11,409 bases of DNA from an uncultured Candidatus Altimarinota bacterium (GTDB taxonomy: Bacteria; Patescibacteriota; Gracilibacteria; BD1-5; JAGOOR01): NCBI GenBank assembly GCA_937920005.1, contig CALETF010000116.1, positions 1 through 11,409 of the forward strand. Reading direction: 5' to 3'. Numbering within the stretch: the stretch's first letter is position 1; each line of letters starts with the position of its first letter. A program made the translations under genes and the position numbers. Positions 1 through 6,443 of this stretch are shown piece by piece. The notes below the pieces were generated by a model. It made no database searches. It saw nothing but the letters and a program-made list of their open reading frames with translations, and was not told the DNA's origin.

Positions 1-79
1 GTTCTGCAGTGGAGATGAGTTCCTGGAGAGCTTGCAGGCTAGCCTGCTGTTGAGCGTTTTTATGAGAGTCTTTTGCCAT
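1..79 (-). CDS. N-terminal fragment of an unknown protein (cut by window edge)
   Basis: An ATG at 77-79 opens a minus-strand frame that runs without a stop off the left edge. The visible 26 residues begin MAKDSHKNAQQQAS and are polar, glutamine-rich and probably helical, with no signal peptide or membrane segment. The start is supported by a good promoter-like pair just upstream (TTGAGA and TAGGAT with a 17-base spacer) and by the lack of any other gene between it and the prepilin peptidase stop. Too little is visible to name a family. It could be a cytoplasmic protein with a coiled-coil start. No Shine-Dalgarno sequence lies in front of the ATG. Confidence 0.5.
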   Translation of the reverse strand, partial: MAKDSHKNAQQQASLQALQELISTAE

Positions 80-100
80 ACAAAAATATTGGTTACTCTC

Positions 101-129
101 ATCCTACTCTTCTTTTTTTCCGTTCTCAA
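101..129 (-). promoter_or_regulatory. Putative sigma-70-type promoter for the leftmost gene
   Basis: On the minus strand a -35 element TTGAGA (124-129) is separated by exactly 17 bases from a -10 element TAGGAT (101-106). The predicted transcription start near 94 leaves a leader of about 15 bases before the ATG at 79. The match is 5/6 for the -35 and 4/6 for the -10. This is a pattern match only. Confidence 0.35.
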
Positions 130-194
130 CTGTTTGAGGCTGTACGTTTTGACACTTATTCTCTTATATAGTTTTACCAGAGAAAATGCCTATT

Positions 195-1118
195 TTATGA
201 GAAAATCTGTATCAGCCATGTCACACAAAACCCCAAAAAAAGCAGTGGTGCGACGGGGAGTATGTCGAGATTTTGTTTTTTGATGACTTTTGAAAACGCC
301 CAAAAAATGGTCCCCAAGACATATCCAATACCAATCACCCACCAGAAATACATGGGACCGACGATGAGCCCTACGAAGATACCGAGGCGTACATCGCCTC
401 CACCAACCCAGGTTGGGAAATGATCCATGCGTTCCACAGTTGGAATCCATTTGTCAGCCTTTTTTTCTCCGAGCAGTGCTTTTATGCCAAGCCAAAATGG
501 GAGGAGAAGGGGGAGAAAGAATATCTCGAGCATCTCGGTAAATTGTTTCTTTCGGAGCAAAAACAAGAGCGCAGGAATCATCATCTGTATCATATAGAAG
601 AGCATACCAATAATACCACCCGTGAGCGATTCTCGAAGAGAAACAAAAAGACCGGACATTCATGTGTATGAGATAGAAGCGATGATGACCGTGATAAGTC
701 CTATCATAGGAAGTGAGAGTCTATCAGGAATAGTAAAACTTTTTATATCCTCGACTGCGAGCATGAGAAACAGAGTGATGACAATGAGATGTACTCAAAT
801 CTCCAGAGGAGAGTATCCATGAATAAATAAGAGAGTTCCAAATGCCATCCATGCGAGACCATTGAGGCACTCAATACTGATCACCCATGCAGGGATATTT
901 TCCCCACATCGTCGGCAGCGTCCGCGTTGTAGAAAATAAGAGACAACAGGTATGAGTTCAAACCAGCGGAGTGTTTTATGACACGAGAGGCACTGACTTC
1001 GTCCGGTCCAAAACGAGCGTTTGATATTTTTTTCCATCAAAACCCCGCAGAAACTCCCAATACATGATCAGAAGAAAAAGAAACTCAGAGCAAATAAAAA
1101 ATGCACCATAGAGTGCAT
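195..1118 (-). CDS. pilD: Prepilin peptidase / N-methyltransferase (type IV leader peptidase, A24 family)
   Basis: An inner-membrane aspartyl protease that cleaves and usually N-methylates type IV pilin-like precursors. Reading UGA as Gly joins three pieces into a 307-residue protein. The N-terminal membrane segment carries G-S-C-I-G-S-F (17-23, G17 = UGA). The cytoplasmic zinc loop has C43xxC46 and C68xxC71, with the conserved G-R-S-x-C and L-I-P-V-V-S-Y stretches between. Catalytic aspartates are D124 in E-D-I-K-S-F-T-I-P-D and D242 in G-G-G-D-V-R-L-G. Further UGA-Gly are G108 and G153. About 118 residues separate the two aspartates, more than in compact relatives, with an amphipathic/hydrophobic insertion around 190-235. 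The start is either 1118 or the ATG at 1109 (304 residues); both keep the GSF segment, and the TTG at 1040 would lose it. It implies type IV pili or a related secretion or competence system. Family assignment is firm; the symbol is by analogy. Confidence 0.93.
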
Positions 1119-1161
1119 TGTAGGAAGGAGAGAAAGAGAATCAATCTCTTGATTTAATCTT

Positions 1162-1569
1162 TTATTTTTGTTTTGTCAGTTGTATAAATATTTCTCCTAC
1201 ATCCTTGTCTATGATATCTTCATTATTAGTTATTACTGTACAACTAATTTCTTCTTCATTTTTTACTAAATTCCATACCTGTAATCTACTTTTTGTTATC
1301 ACGGAAAAATAGTTCGGATGTTTTCGTGAATATGCTAAGAGGAATTTACCTATATCAGAATCTATCTGAAGGCCTGTAGGAAGAAGGAGGGAATATTGAG
1401 CATCTTCATTTCATCAAACAGTTTCTCTAAAAATTGTTTCAAGCTTTTTTGATAATTTGTGTCTTTTTTTTAGAAGCCATTGTTCCACAAGTATATCTTG
1501 TTCATGCTCTATGATAATTTGAGATTTTTTCCACGCTTTTATGTCCTCTTCCCGGGCTTTGCGTATCAT
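1162..1569 (-). CDS. Unknown 135-residue protein with tandem UGA-UGA (Gly-Gly); AT-rich gene
   Basis: The frame is only visible with UGA as Gly. It starts at an ATG 3 bases after the PPK2 stop and ends in UAA, giving 135 residues. The N-terminal half (about 1-50) is highly charged and lysine-rich, probably helical (K-K-R-H-K-L-S-K-K). Two adjacent UGAs (1411-1416) encode Gly51-Gly52 before a more hydrophobic second half that looks alpha/beta. There is no signal peptide or membrane segment, and I recognise no family. GC over 1201-1560 is about 32% by hand count, well below PPK2 next door (lines sampled at 47-48%), and Ile ATA is frequent, so it may be recently acquired or fast evolving. The 3-base spacing suggests it is co-transcribed and translationally coupled with PPK2. 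Frame continuity over 136 codons with UAA/UAG absent is the evidence for it being real. Confidence 0.7.
1411..1416 (-). other. Two consecutive in-frame UGA codons read as Gly-Gly
   Basis: On the minus strand, codons 51 and 52 of the 135-residue unknown gene are both TGA. In a standard-code cell this double opal would be a strong stop. Here the frame continues for another 83 codons to a UAA. Confidence 0.7.
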
Positions 1570-1572
1570 ATA

Positions 1573-2406
1573 TTATTTCAAAAATTCTGGATTCATCGCG
1601 ATCTTGATATCAAAGTTTGGTTTTGGAAGTTCTGGAGCCATATCTTCGAGAGCCTGGAGGATGATCTCACTGACCACGAGATAACGGAACCATTTATTTT
1701 CACCAGGAACAATAAACCAAGGACAATCACTGGTTGATGTGTGTTCAATAGCCTTCTCAAAAGCATCCATATAGTCATCCCAGTGTTTACGTTCAGCGAG
1801 GTCTGATGCCTGAAATTTCCATGCTTTTTCTGGTTTCTCGAGACGATGCTTGATACGTTTGAGTTGATAATCAGAAGAGATATGGAGCATGATTTTCACA
1901 ATTTTTACATTGTGGTCCGTGAGCATGCGTTCAAAATCGTTGATATGGTCGTAGCGTTTTTTGATAAGTTCTTTGTCGACGAGATCATGCACGCGTGTGA
2001 TGATGACGTCCTCATAGTGGCTACGATTGAAAATACCAATTTTTCCTTTTTCAGGAACAGCCTGATGAATACGCCAGAGGAAATCGTGAGCGAGCTCGGT
2101 CGAGCTTGGCTGTTTAAATGAGACAACGCTACATCCCTGAGGATTGATACCTTGTGTGACCGCTTTGATCGTCGAATCTTTCCCGGCTGCATCCATCGCT
2201 TGGAGGACAACGAGGAGCGTTTGTTTGTGTTCAGCATAGAGTGTATCCTGGAGTTCAATAATCTTTTTACGATTTTTTTCGAGGCGCTTCATAGCAGATT
2301 CTTCATCCCAGCCAAAAGTAGCATCTGTATCTATCTTTTTCATGTGAATATTTTCTCCTGGCTTAACGCGAAAATCAGAGAGGTCGACGTGGCGGTGTTT
2401 TGACAT
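1573..2406 (-). CDS. ppk2: Polyphosphate kinase 2, class III type (polyP:AMP/ADP phosphotransferase)
   Basis: A soluble P-loop kinase of the PPK2 family, which moves phosphate between polyphosphate and nucleotides. Residues 12-20 (F-R-V-K-P-G-E-N-I) match the conserved start of class III enzymes. The Walker A loop is M-D-A-A-G-K-D-S-T (71-79) and the Walker B/lid region is F-N-R-S-H-Y-E-D-V (126-134); FNRSxYEDV is typical of the class III/PPK2-related group. A-H-D-F-L-W-R, H-W-D-x-Y and K-W-F-R-Y are further family motifs. Length 277 fits. An upstream TTG at 2436 would add ten hydrophobic residues that do not belong to the family, so the ATG at 2406 is preferred. Class III enzymes can phosphorylate both AMP and ADP; this is inferred from the family. 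There are no UGA codons. The promoter-like pair upstream and the downstream 3-base gap make it the first gene of an operon with the 135-residue gene. Confidence 0.92.
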   Translation of the reverse strand: MSKHRHVDLSDFRVKPGENIHMKKIDTDATFGWDEESAMKRLEKNRKKIIELQDTLYAEHKQTLLVVLQAMDAAGKDSTIKAVTQGINPQGCSVVSFKQPSSTELAHDFLWRIHQAVPEKGKIGIFNRSHYEDVIITRVHDLVDKELIKKRYDHINDFERMLTDHNVKIVKIMLHISSDYQLKRIKHRLEKPEKAWKFQASDLAERKHWDDYMDAFEKAIEHTSTSDCPWFIVPGENKWFRYLVVSEIILQALEDMAPELPKPNFDIKIAMNPEFLK

Positions 2407-2436
2407 AAGAAGAACAAAAAATAAGAGTACCCACAT

Positions 2437-2465
2437 ACTCTACCTTATGTTTCTCGCAAAATCAA
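2437..2465 (-). promoter_or_regulatory. Putative promoter for ppk2
   Basis: Minus-strand TTGATT (2460-2465) and TAGAGT (2437-2442), spacer 17 bases, giving a leader of about 24 bases. An alternative reading uses TTGCGA (2454-2459) with TATGTG 16 bases on. TTGCGA recurs upstream of two other operons in this window. Weak pattern evidence. Confidence 0.3.
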
Positions 2466-2468
2466 GAA

Positions 2469-3419
2469 TTAGTCACGTGGATAACGCTGTCTTTTCAGGA
2501 GTGAGAGCTGTTGTTCGGAGAGAGTACGATTTTTGGACATCAGATCACCGATAATGCCAAGTGAGAAGAGAGTTATTCCGATGGTAATAGAGACGCCAGA
2601 GATAAAGAGTGATTGTATCATCTCGCGACCAATATTGGTGAAAAAATACGCATGCATAAACCGCATTACACCGACTATCCCCAATATAAGTGAAGGCAAG
2701 CTGAGAATAAAAAATATCTTGAGAGGCTCATAGAGCATGTAGACGCGTCCTATGTTCATTGTTGTTTTGCCAATATGCTCCCATATATTTCGAAAGAGTC
2801 GTGATGGACGTGTCGGGGCATGGGTATCGATATCAACCCAGGCAATTGCGAGCCCCTTTTTATAGACCTGGATGAGAGTATCTACAACGTAGGAAAAACG
2901 AGAAGTGACATTGATTTCATAGAGTGCTTCCCGTGAATACGCGCGAAAACCACTGACCGAATCAGGGAGTTTTTCTCCAGCGACAAAGCTCACCACATGA
3001 TTACCAATTCTCTGAAGGAGTCGCTTGAATGGGGTAAAATGAGGATTTGAGCCCGGATTTCTATTGCCGACTACTACTTCCGCACGTCCTTCTAAAATAG
3101 GTTTGATGAGGTCAGGTATTCTATTGCCGGGATATTGATTATCTCCATCCGTATTCACGATAATATCAGCACCGAGCATGAGTCCGTGCATAACGCCATG
3201 ATGAAAGGCGATCCCGAGACCACGATTGGCCTTGAATTCTATGATATGGTGTATGCCGAGTTCGCGTGCGACCTCAGAGGTTCTGTCGGTACTTCCATCA
3301 TTGATGATGAGATATTCGAGGATATCCACTCCGGGAATTTGTTTTGGGAGGTCATGAAAAGTGACAGGAAGGGTTTTTTCTTCATTTTTGCAGGGAATCT
3401 GGATAATAACTTTTATCAT
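2469..3419 (-). CDS. Family 2 glycosyltransferase, DPM1/GtrB-like, with C-terminal membrane anchor
   Basis: A GT-A fold inverting transferase probably moving a sugar from a nucleotide donor to a polyprenyl-phosphate or another membrane acceptor. The start I-I-Q-I-P-C-K-N-E-E (5-14) is the GT2 first strand. N-D-G-S-T-D (40-45) binds the nucleotide and N-T-D-G-D-N-Q-Y (89-96) is the metal-binding DxD region. D-S-V-S-G-F-R-A-Y (153-161) is the DPM1-type acceptor motif. Two hydrophobic segments (about 233-254 and 270-292) anchor the 316-residue protein, as in GtrB and bacterial DPM1 homologues. It begins one base after the stop of the upstream membrane gene, so it is the third gene of an operon. 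No UGA codons. The sugar is not predictable. Roles in protein glycosylation or surface polysaccharide are inferred from the membrane partners. Confidence 0.9.
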   Translation of the reverse strand: MIKVIIQIPCKNEEKTLPVTFHDLPKQIPGVDILEYLIINDGSTDRTSEVARELGIHHIIEFKANRGLGIAFHHGVMHGLMLGADIIVNTDGDNQYPGNRIPDLIKPILEGRAEVVVGNRNPGSNPHFTPFKRLLQRIGNHVVSFVAGEKLPDSVSGFRAYSREALYEINVTSRFSYVVDTLIQVYKKGLAIAWVDIDTHAPTRPSRLFRNIWEHIGKTTMNIGRVYMLYEPLKIFFILSLPSLILGIVGVMRFMHAYFFTNIGREMIQSLFISGVSITIGITLFSLGIIGDLMSKNRTLSEQQLSLLKRQRYPRD

Positions 3420-3420
3420 A

Positions 3421-4083
3421 TTATGAGGTTTTTGTAGTTAAATTTTCGACCACTTCCTCATCTGGCTCTGTCAGTATCATACAACTCACCATAGCTATCA
3501 ATACACCAACACTGAGAGAAACAAAATAAGCTACTCGGCCAATGGCAGCTATCTCGACAAAAACAGCCCACATAGCGCCATAAGAGAGGAGACAAATGAG
3601 GATAATCGTAAGTGTATTTATAAGAGGAGACCGGAGCTCAGATTCGTATGAATTTTCTGGTAAGCCGGTGAAATTGGCAACGATAGCGCTTATCAGGGTG
3701 ACCCACAGAAGCTCGAGTGTATCAATGGCAGATGTCGCATACGATTGCCATTCTATGGGTACCACTTTGATCTTTTGGAGGATGAGGAGGATGAGATAAA
3801 TAGTGAAAATAGTGGGAAAAATAACCTTGGAATGAAGGAGGAGAAAACCTCGACCAATATCAATCTTACCTGCTTTTATATCTGCATAAAGAGTGTCCCA
3901 ATTATGTCGTCGAATGGGCGGAATAGGTTCAAGTGTGTCAATCAGGATAGCCAAAACAATACCCAAAATCAAACACATAGAAGGAAATTGAGGATACCAA
4001 TCATACCCAAGAGAGAGTGTCCCCAAGATGAGTGCTATGATGCTCCAGACGATATACCAGTGTATGTTATTGAGCGTGAGCAT
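3421..4083 (-). CDS. Polytopic membrane protein of unknown function
   Basis: A 220-residue protein with about six predicted membrane segments (roughly 9-27, 34-51, 86-104, 122-139, 154-177 and 183-204) and a soluble loop around 52-84 containing R-R-H-N-W-D-T-L. The C-terminus is acidic (E-P-D-E-E). The ATG at 4083 lies 17 bases inside the preceding DUF1616-like gene, and its UAA is one base before the glycosyltransferase ATG, so the three genes are almost certainly one coupled transcript. I do not recognise a family. A partner of the glycosyltransferase, such as a lipid-linked sugar flippase subunit or scaffold, is possible from context only. No UGA codons. Confidence 0.85.
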   Translation of the reverse strand: MLTLNNIHWYIVWSIIALILGTLSLGYDWYPQFPSMCLILGIVLAILIDTLEPIPPIRRHNWDTLYADIKAGKIDIGRGFLLLHSKVIFPTIFTIYLILLILQKIKVVPIEWQSYATSAIDTLELLWVTLISAIVANFTGLPENSYESELRSPLINTLTIILICLLSYGAMWAVFVEIAAIGRVAYFVSLSVGVLIAMVSCMILTEPDEEVVENLTTKTS

Positions 4084-4510
4084 GGCGGCGTTCGATAACG
4101 ATAGTTGCTATTATGGAGGCAAGCGTGACGCCGACAATGGTCCAATACACACTCCAGATACTAATCGGCACACCAAGAAAATTCACATAAAATAAAATCA
4201 GTGGAACAGCTGAAATTGAGAGCGCAATAGAGAGTACAAAGCGCTCGAGACCATCAATAGTATGCATGTTTTCAGTTTCAAGTGATCCAGATGTTTTGGT
4301 ATCAATCGGATCGAGTATTTTTTCTTTCTCTGTAAGAGGGAAAGTCCATCGTGTTATCCAATACCCAGGAAGTCCGAGGACGACGATAGAGCCGATAATC
4401 ATGCGGGGAATATGAAGAAATGGATAACGTGATTCGAGTCATATCAATAGACCACTCGCAATGAGGAGAAAAAGTGAAACAGAAAGGGTAATAAGAGAGA
4501 TTTTTTTCAT
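4067..4510 (-). CDS. DUF1616-like membrane protein
   Basis: Reading UGA at 4439-4441 as Gly24 restores a 147-residue protein starting at the ATG at 4510, rather than the truncated frame from 4402. It begins with a hydrophobic segment (M-K-K-I-S-L-I-T-L-S onward, about 5-24). It continues with a second segment ending L-G-L-P-G-Y (about 37-50), a loop, then I-D-G-L-E-R-F-V-L-S-I-A-L-S followed by a third and fourth membrane segment. The spacing of LPGY, FP and the D-G-L-E-R-x-x-L-S motif is what I recall of the DUF1616 family of archaeal and bacterial membrane proteins. Function unknown, but linked here to a glycosyltransferase. It is the first gene of a three-gene operon, with a strong promoter ending 7 bases before the ATG, so the mRNA may be leaderless. 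Confidence 0.8.
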
Positions 4511-4517
4511 TATAACG

Positions 4518-4545
4518 ATTATAAGAATGCCCCTTCTTTTCGCAA
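4518..4545 (-). promoter_or_regulatory. Strong promoter placing transcription start at the ATG (leaderless) for the DUF1616 operon
   Basis: On the minus strand a perfect TATAAT (4518-4523) lies 16 bases from TTGCGA (4540-4545). Only 7 bases (4511-4517) separate the -10 box from the ATG at 4510, so initiation should occur at or one to two bases before the A of ATG. Confidence 0.55.
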
Positions 4546-4573
4546 CATCGTTTTTATTGTAAATAGCGTTTGT

Positions 4574-4601
4574 TTGACTTCGGACCAGAGGGGACTACCA
4601 T
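4574..4601 (+). promoter_or_regulatory. Putative promoter for the secreted cysteine-peptidase-like gene
   Basis: TTGACT (4574-4579), a 16-base spacer, then TACCAT (4596-4601, 4/6). The predicted leader is about 10 bases before the ATG at 4618. It sits in the 107-base divergent region shared with the DUF1616 operon promoter. Confidence 0.35.
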
Positions 4602-4617
4602 TTGCACAGTCTTTTCT

Positions 4618-5421
4618 ATGCATCTTTTGAATTTGTCGGCAATTCTGTGAGTAGTATTTGTATTCAATGTCTCTCTTTCCTTTGCGGAAATTGATGCCTC
4701 CTTCGTGCCAGTAGAAAGTGGTACTGCTACTGAGTCTTCTGGCGGCATGAGTCCAGAAGTTCGGCTCATGCATTTACGTGTGCAAAAGCCCTCAAAGATA
4801 CCAACTGTCCTCGAAAATGGTCGCATCGTTGTCTCTACCGTAGAGTCATATGATGTGAACTCAAAGAGTGTGAGCCCATGTTCATTTACAGCACGACATA
4901 ATCTCCTGAATCTGATAGGCGCTATGGGGCTCCCAAATCCTGCATGGATGCCTCAGGGCGATGCACATGATCTGATACGATTTGGTCGTTTTAATCGCAC
5001 GCTCACCTCGTTTACTGATAAAAATGCCCTGATAGAAGCCCTCAATCAAAGAAGAGATCAGCATGTTGAAACAGTATTTGATGTGTATCGATTTGTTTCG
5101 AAGCGTTCGTATGCTCTCCAGGCGCATCGTGTCGCTGTTTTCTTGGGTGATGATGAGCAGTGGTATATACTCGATCCGATTGATGGTAAAAAAACCCGTG
5201 AACCACAACTTTTCACAGAATACCTCGCAAATGATGTGGATGCAGAGTGGCTCGTTCGTCTGCCAGGATACAGCATGATAAATCTTATGAACGAAGACGA
5301 TTTTTATACAGCACTTCCGTATTTTTCTCCAGAATTACAACTCTTCTTTCATTCGACCTACTTCGAAGTCCCTCAGGTTATCGTGAGTAGTATCGATCCA
5401 GTGTTTGGTACGACGCTCTAG
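4618..5421 (+). CDS. Secreted protein, possible papain-fold (C39/NlpC-like) cysteine peptidase
   Basis: With UGA at 4648-4650 read as Gly11, the frame extends upstream to an ATG at 4618 and gains a clear signal peptide: hydrophobic residues about 3-23 ending S-F-A-E. The GTG start at 4705 would lack it. The mature part is about 240 residues. C88 opens an apparent helix (C-S-F-T-A-R-H-N-L-L), and H170 starts a strand (H-R-V-A-V-F-L) followed by W-Y-I-L-D-P (D186). Cys at a helix start, His before a strand and an Asp after is the layout of papain-like peptidases such as C39 and NlpC/P60, but I cannot assign a named family and the fold is inferred. It diverges from the DUF1616 operon and its UAG overlaps the stop of D-Ala-D-Ala ligase. 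Role in wall or surface turnover is speculative. Gene confidence is high, function low. Confidence 0.82.
5418..5421. other. Shared palindromic CTAG: stop codons of two convergent genes
   Basis: Plus-strand TAG at 5419-5421 ends the secreted protein gene, and minus-strand TAG at 5418-5420 ends D-Ala-D-Ala ligase. The two stop codons overlap in the self-complementary CTAG, leaving no room for an intergenic terminator. Confidence 0.9.
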
Positions 5422-6440
5422 TTTTTGAGTGCTGTCTCGATGAGCATAGTGATAAAATCACCCATGCTACGACCACTTTTTCTCCACATTTTTGGAATAA
5501 ATGATGCTCCAGTAGCTCCTGGGAAAGTGTTTACTTCGAGGAAAAATATCTCGTCTCCACGGACACGGTAGTCAATACGAGCAACACCAGAACATCCGAG
5601 AAGGGTATAGATTTTTCGTGATGCCTCCGCGAGTCTTTGTTCGAGATTTTTATCGAGATGAAGTGGGAAAACCTCATTACTTCCATCTGATTCGTATTTT
5701 TCTTTCCAATCAAAGAGGACGGATTTGAGGTTCACTATCTGCATAATAGGGAGGATTTCAGGCGCATTATTCGGACCGACAACACCCACCGTATATTCTT
5801 CTCCATCGATGAATTCCTGAACGAGAGGAGCATCGGCATAGTCTGGGAAATGCCTCTCAAATGTCTCGGATTGCCCGAGGAGTTTGATATTCCCAGCAGC
5901 AAGAGCACCAGTATTGATATGGACTTCTTCGATAGCCGAGAGAAGTTCGGAGATATTCGTTGCTTTATTTGTCGCCACAGTACTTCCTCCACAGTTTGGT
6001 TTGACAATAAGCGGAGGCGTATCAGCTTCTTTTTTTGGATGTTCTGTGATGGTTTCAGGGAGTCAGAGAAGTGTTGGAGAATTCATCCCCGGAATCCATG
6101 ATTTTGGAACTTTGGTGATTCAGAGTTTTTCTACGACACAGTTGGTTCGGAATTTATCGATACAGAGAGCATGAGTCGTACTTGGAGAGCCAATATAACG
6201 TAATCCGAGAGTCTCACAGAGGCCAGAAATAATCCCATCTTCTCCGTAGCGACCGTGAATATAGGGGAACACGATATCGTACGTTTTGTAGTGTGAGAGA
6301 AAATCGTCGAGCTGTGTGGGGATATCGAAAATGTCACACGAATGAGATGTTTCGGAGATAAAACTCTTGAGTCATTCGCTACTTCGGAGACTAATAGGAC
6401 GTTCAGCAGAGATGCCGCCAGTGAGGAGAGCTATACGCAT
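5418..6440 (-). CDS. ddl: D-alanine--D-alanine ligase
   Basis: A cytoplasmic ATP-grasp ligase joining two D-Ala for peptidoglycan precursors. Three UGAs read as Gly (G23, G107, G126) give one 340-residue frame from the ATG at 6440; the standard code shows only the C-terminal half. L-L-T-G-G-I-S-A-E-R-P-I-S-L is the N-terminal motif with catalytic E13. H62-G-R-Y-G-E-D-G is the Ddl signature. The ATP-grasp part has K-P-N-C-G-G-S-T with S153, and the omega loop F-D-W-K-E-K-Y has Y249. So the E-S-Y triad known from E. coli DdlB is present, with Trp replacing the middle Tyr of the loop. R288, D290, E302 and N304 (A-R-I-D, E-V-N-T-F-P-G) bind metal and ATP. The KY loop argues for D-Ala rather than D-lactate specificity. 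It follows the SLH gene by 3 bases, so both are one operon concerned with the envelope. Confidence 0.95.
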
Positions 6441-6443
6441 GTG

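Noticed and set aside
149..172. Plus-strand TTGACA with TATAGT/TATATA as a promoter
   Set aside because: The spacer is only about 10-12 bases and no plus-strand gene follows; the minus strand carries the real genes.
1134..1154. Small hairpins (AAGAGA/TCTCTT and AATCAA/TTGATT) as a terminator between the 135-residue gene and prepilin peptidase
   Set aside because: The stems are six weak base pairs and mutually exclusive, and no U-run follows on the minus strand.
3745..4098. Plus-strand open frame of 117 residues opposite the membrane protein
   Set aside because: It is the Asn- and polar-rich antisense of hydrophobic coding sequence, with no start context.
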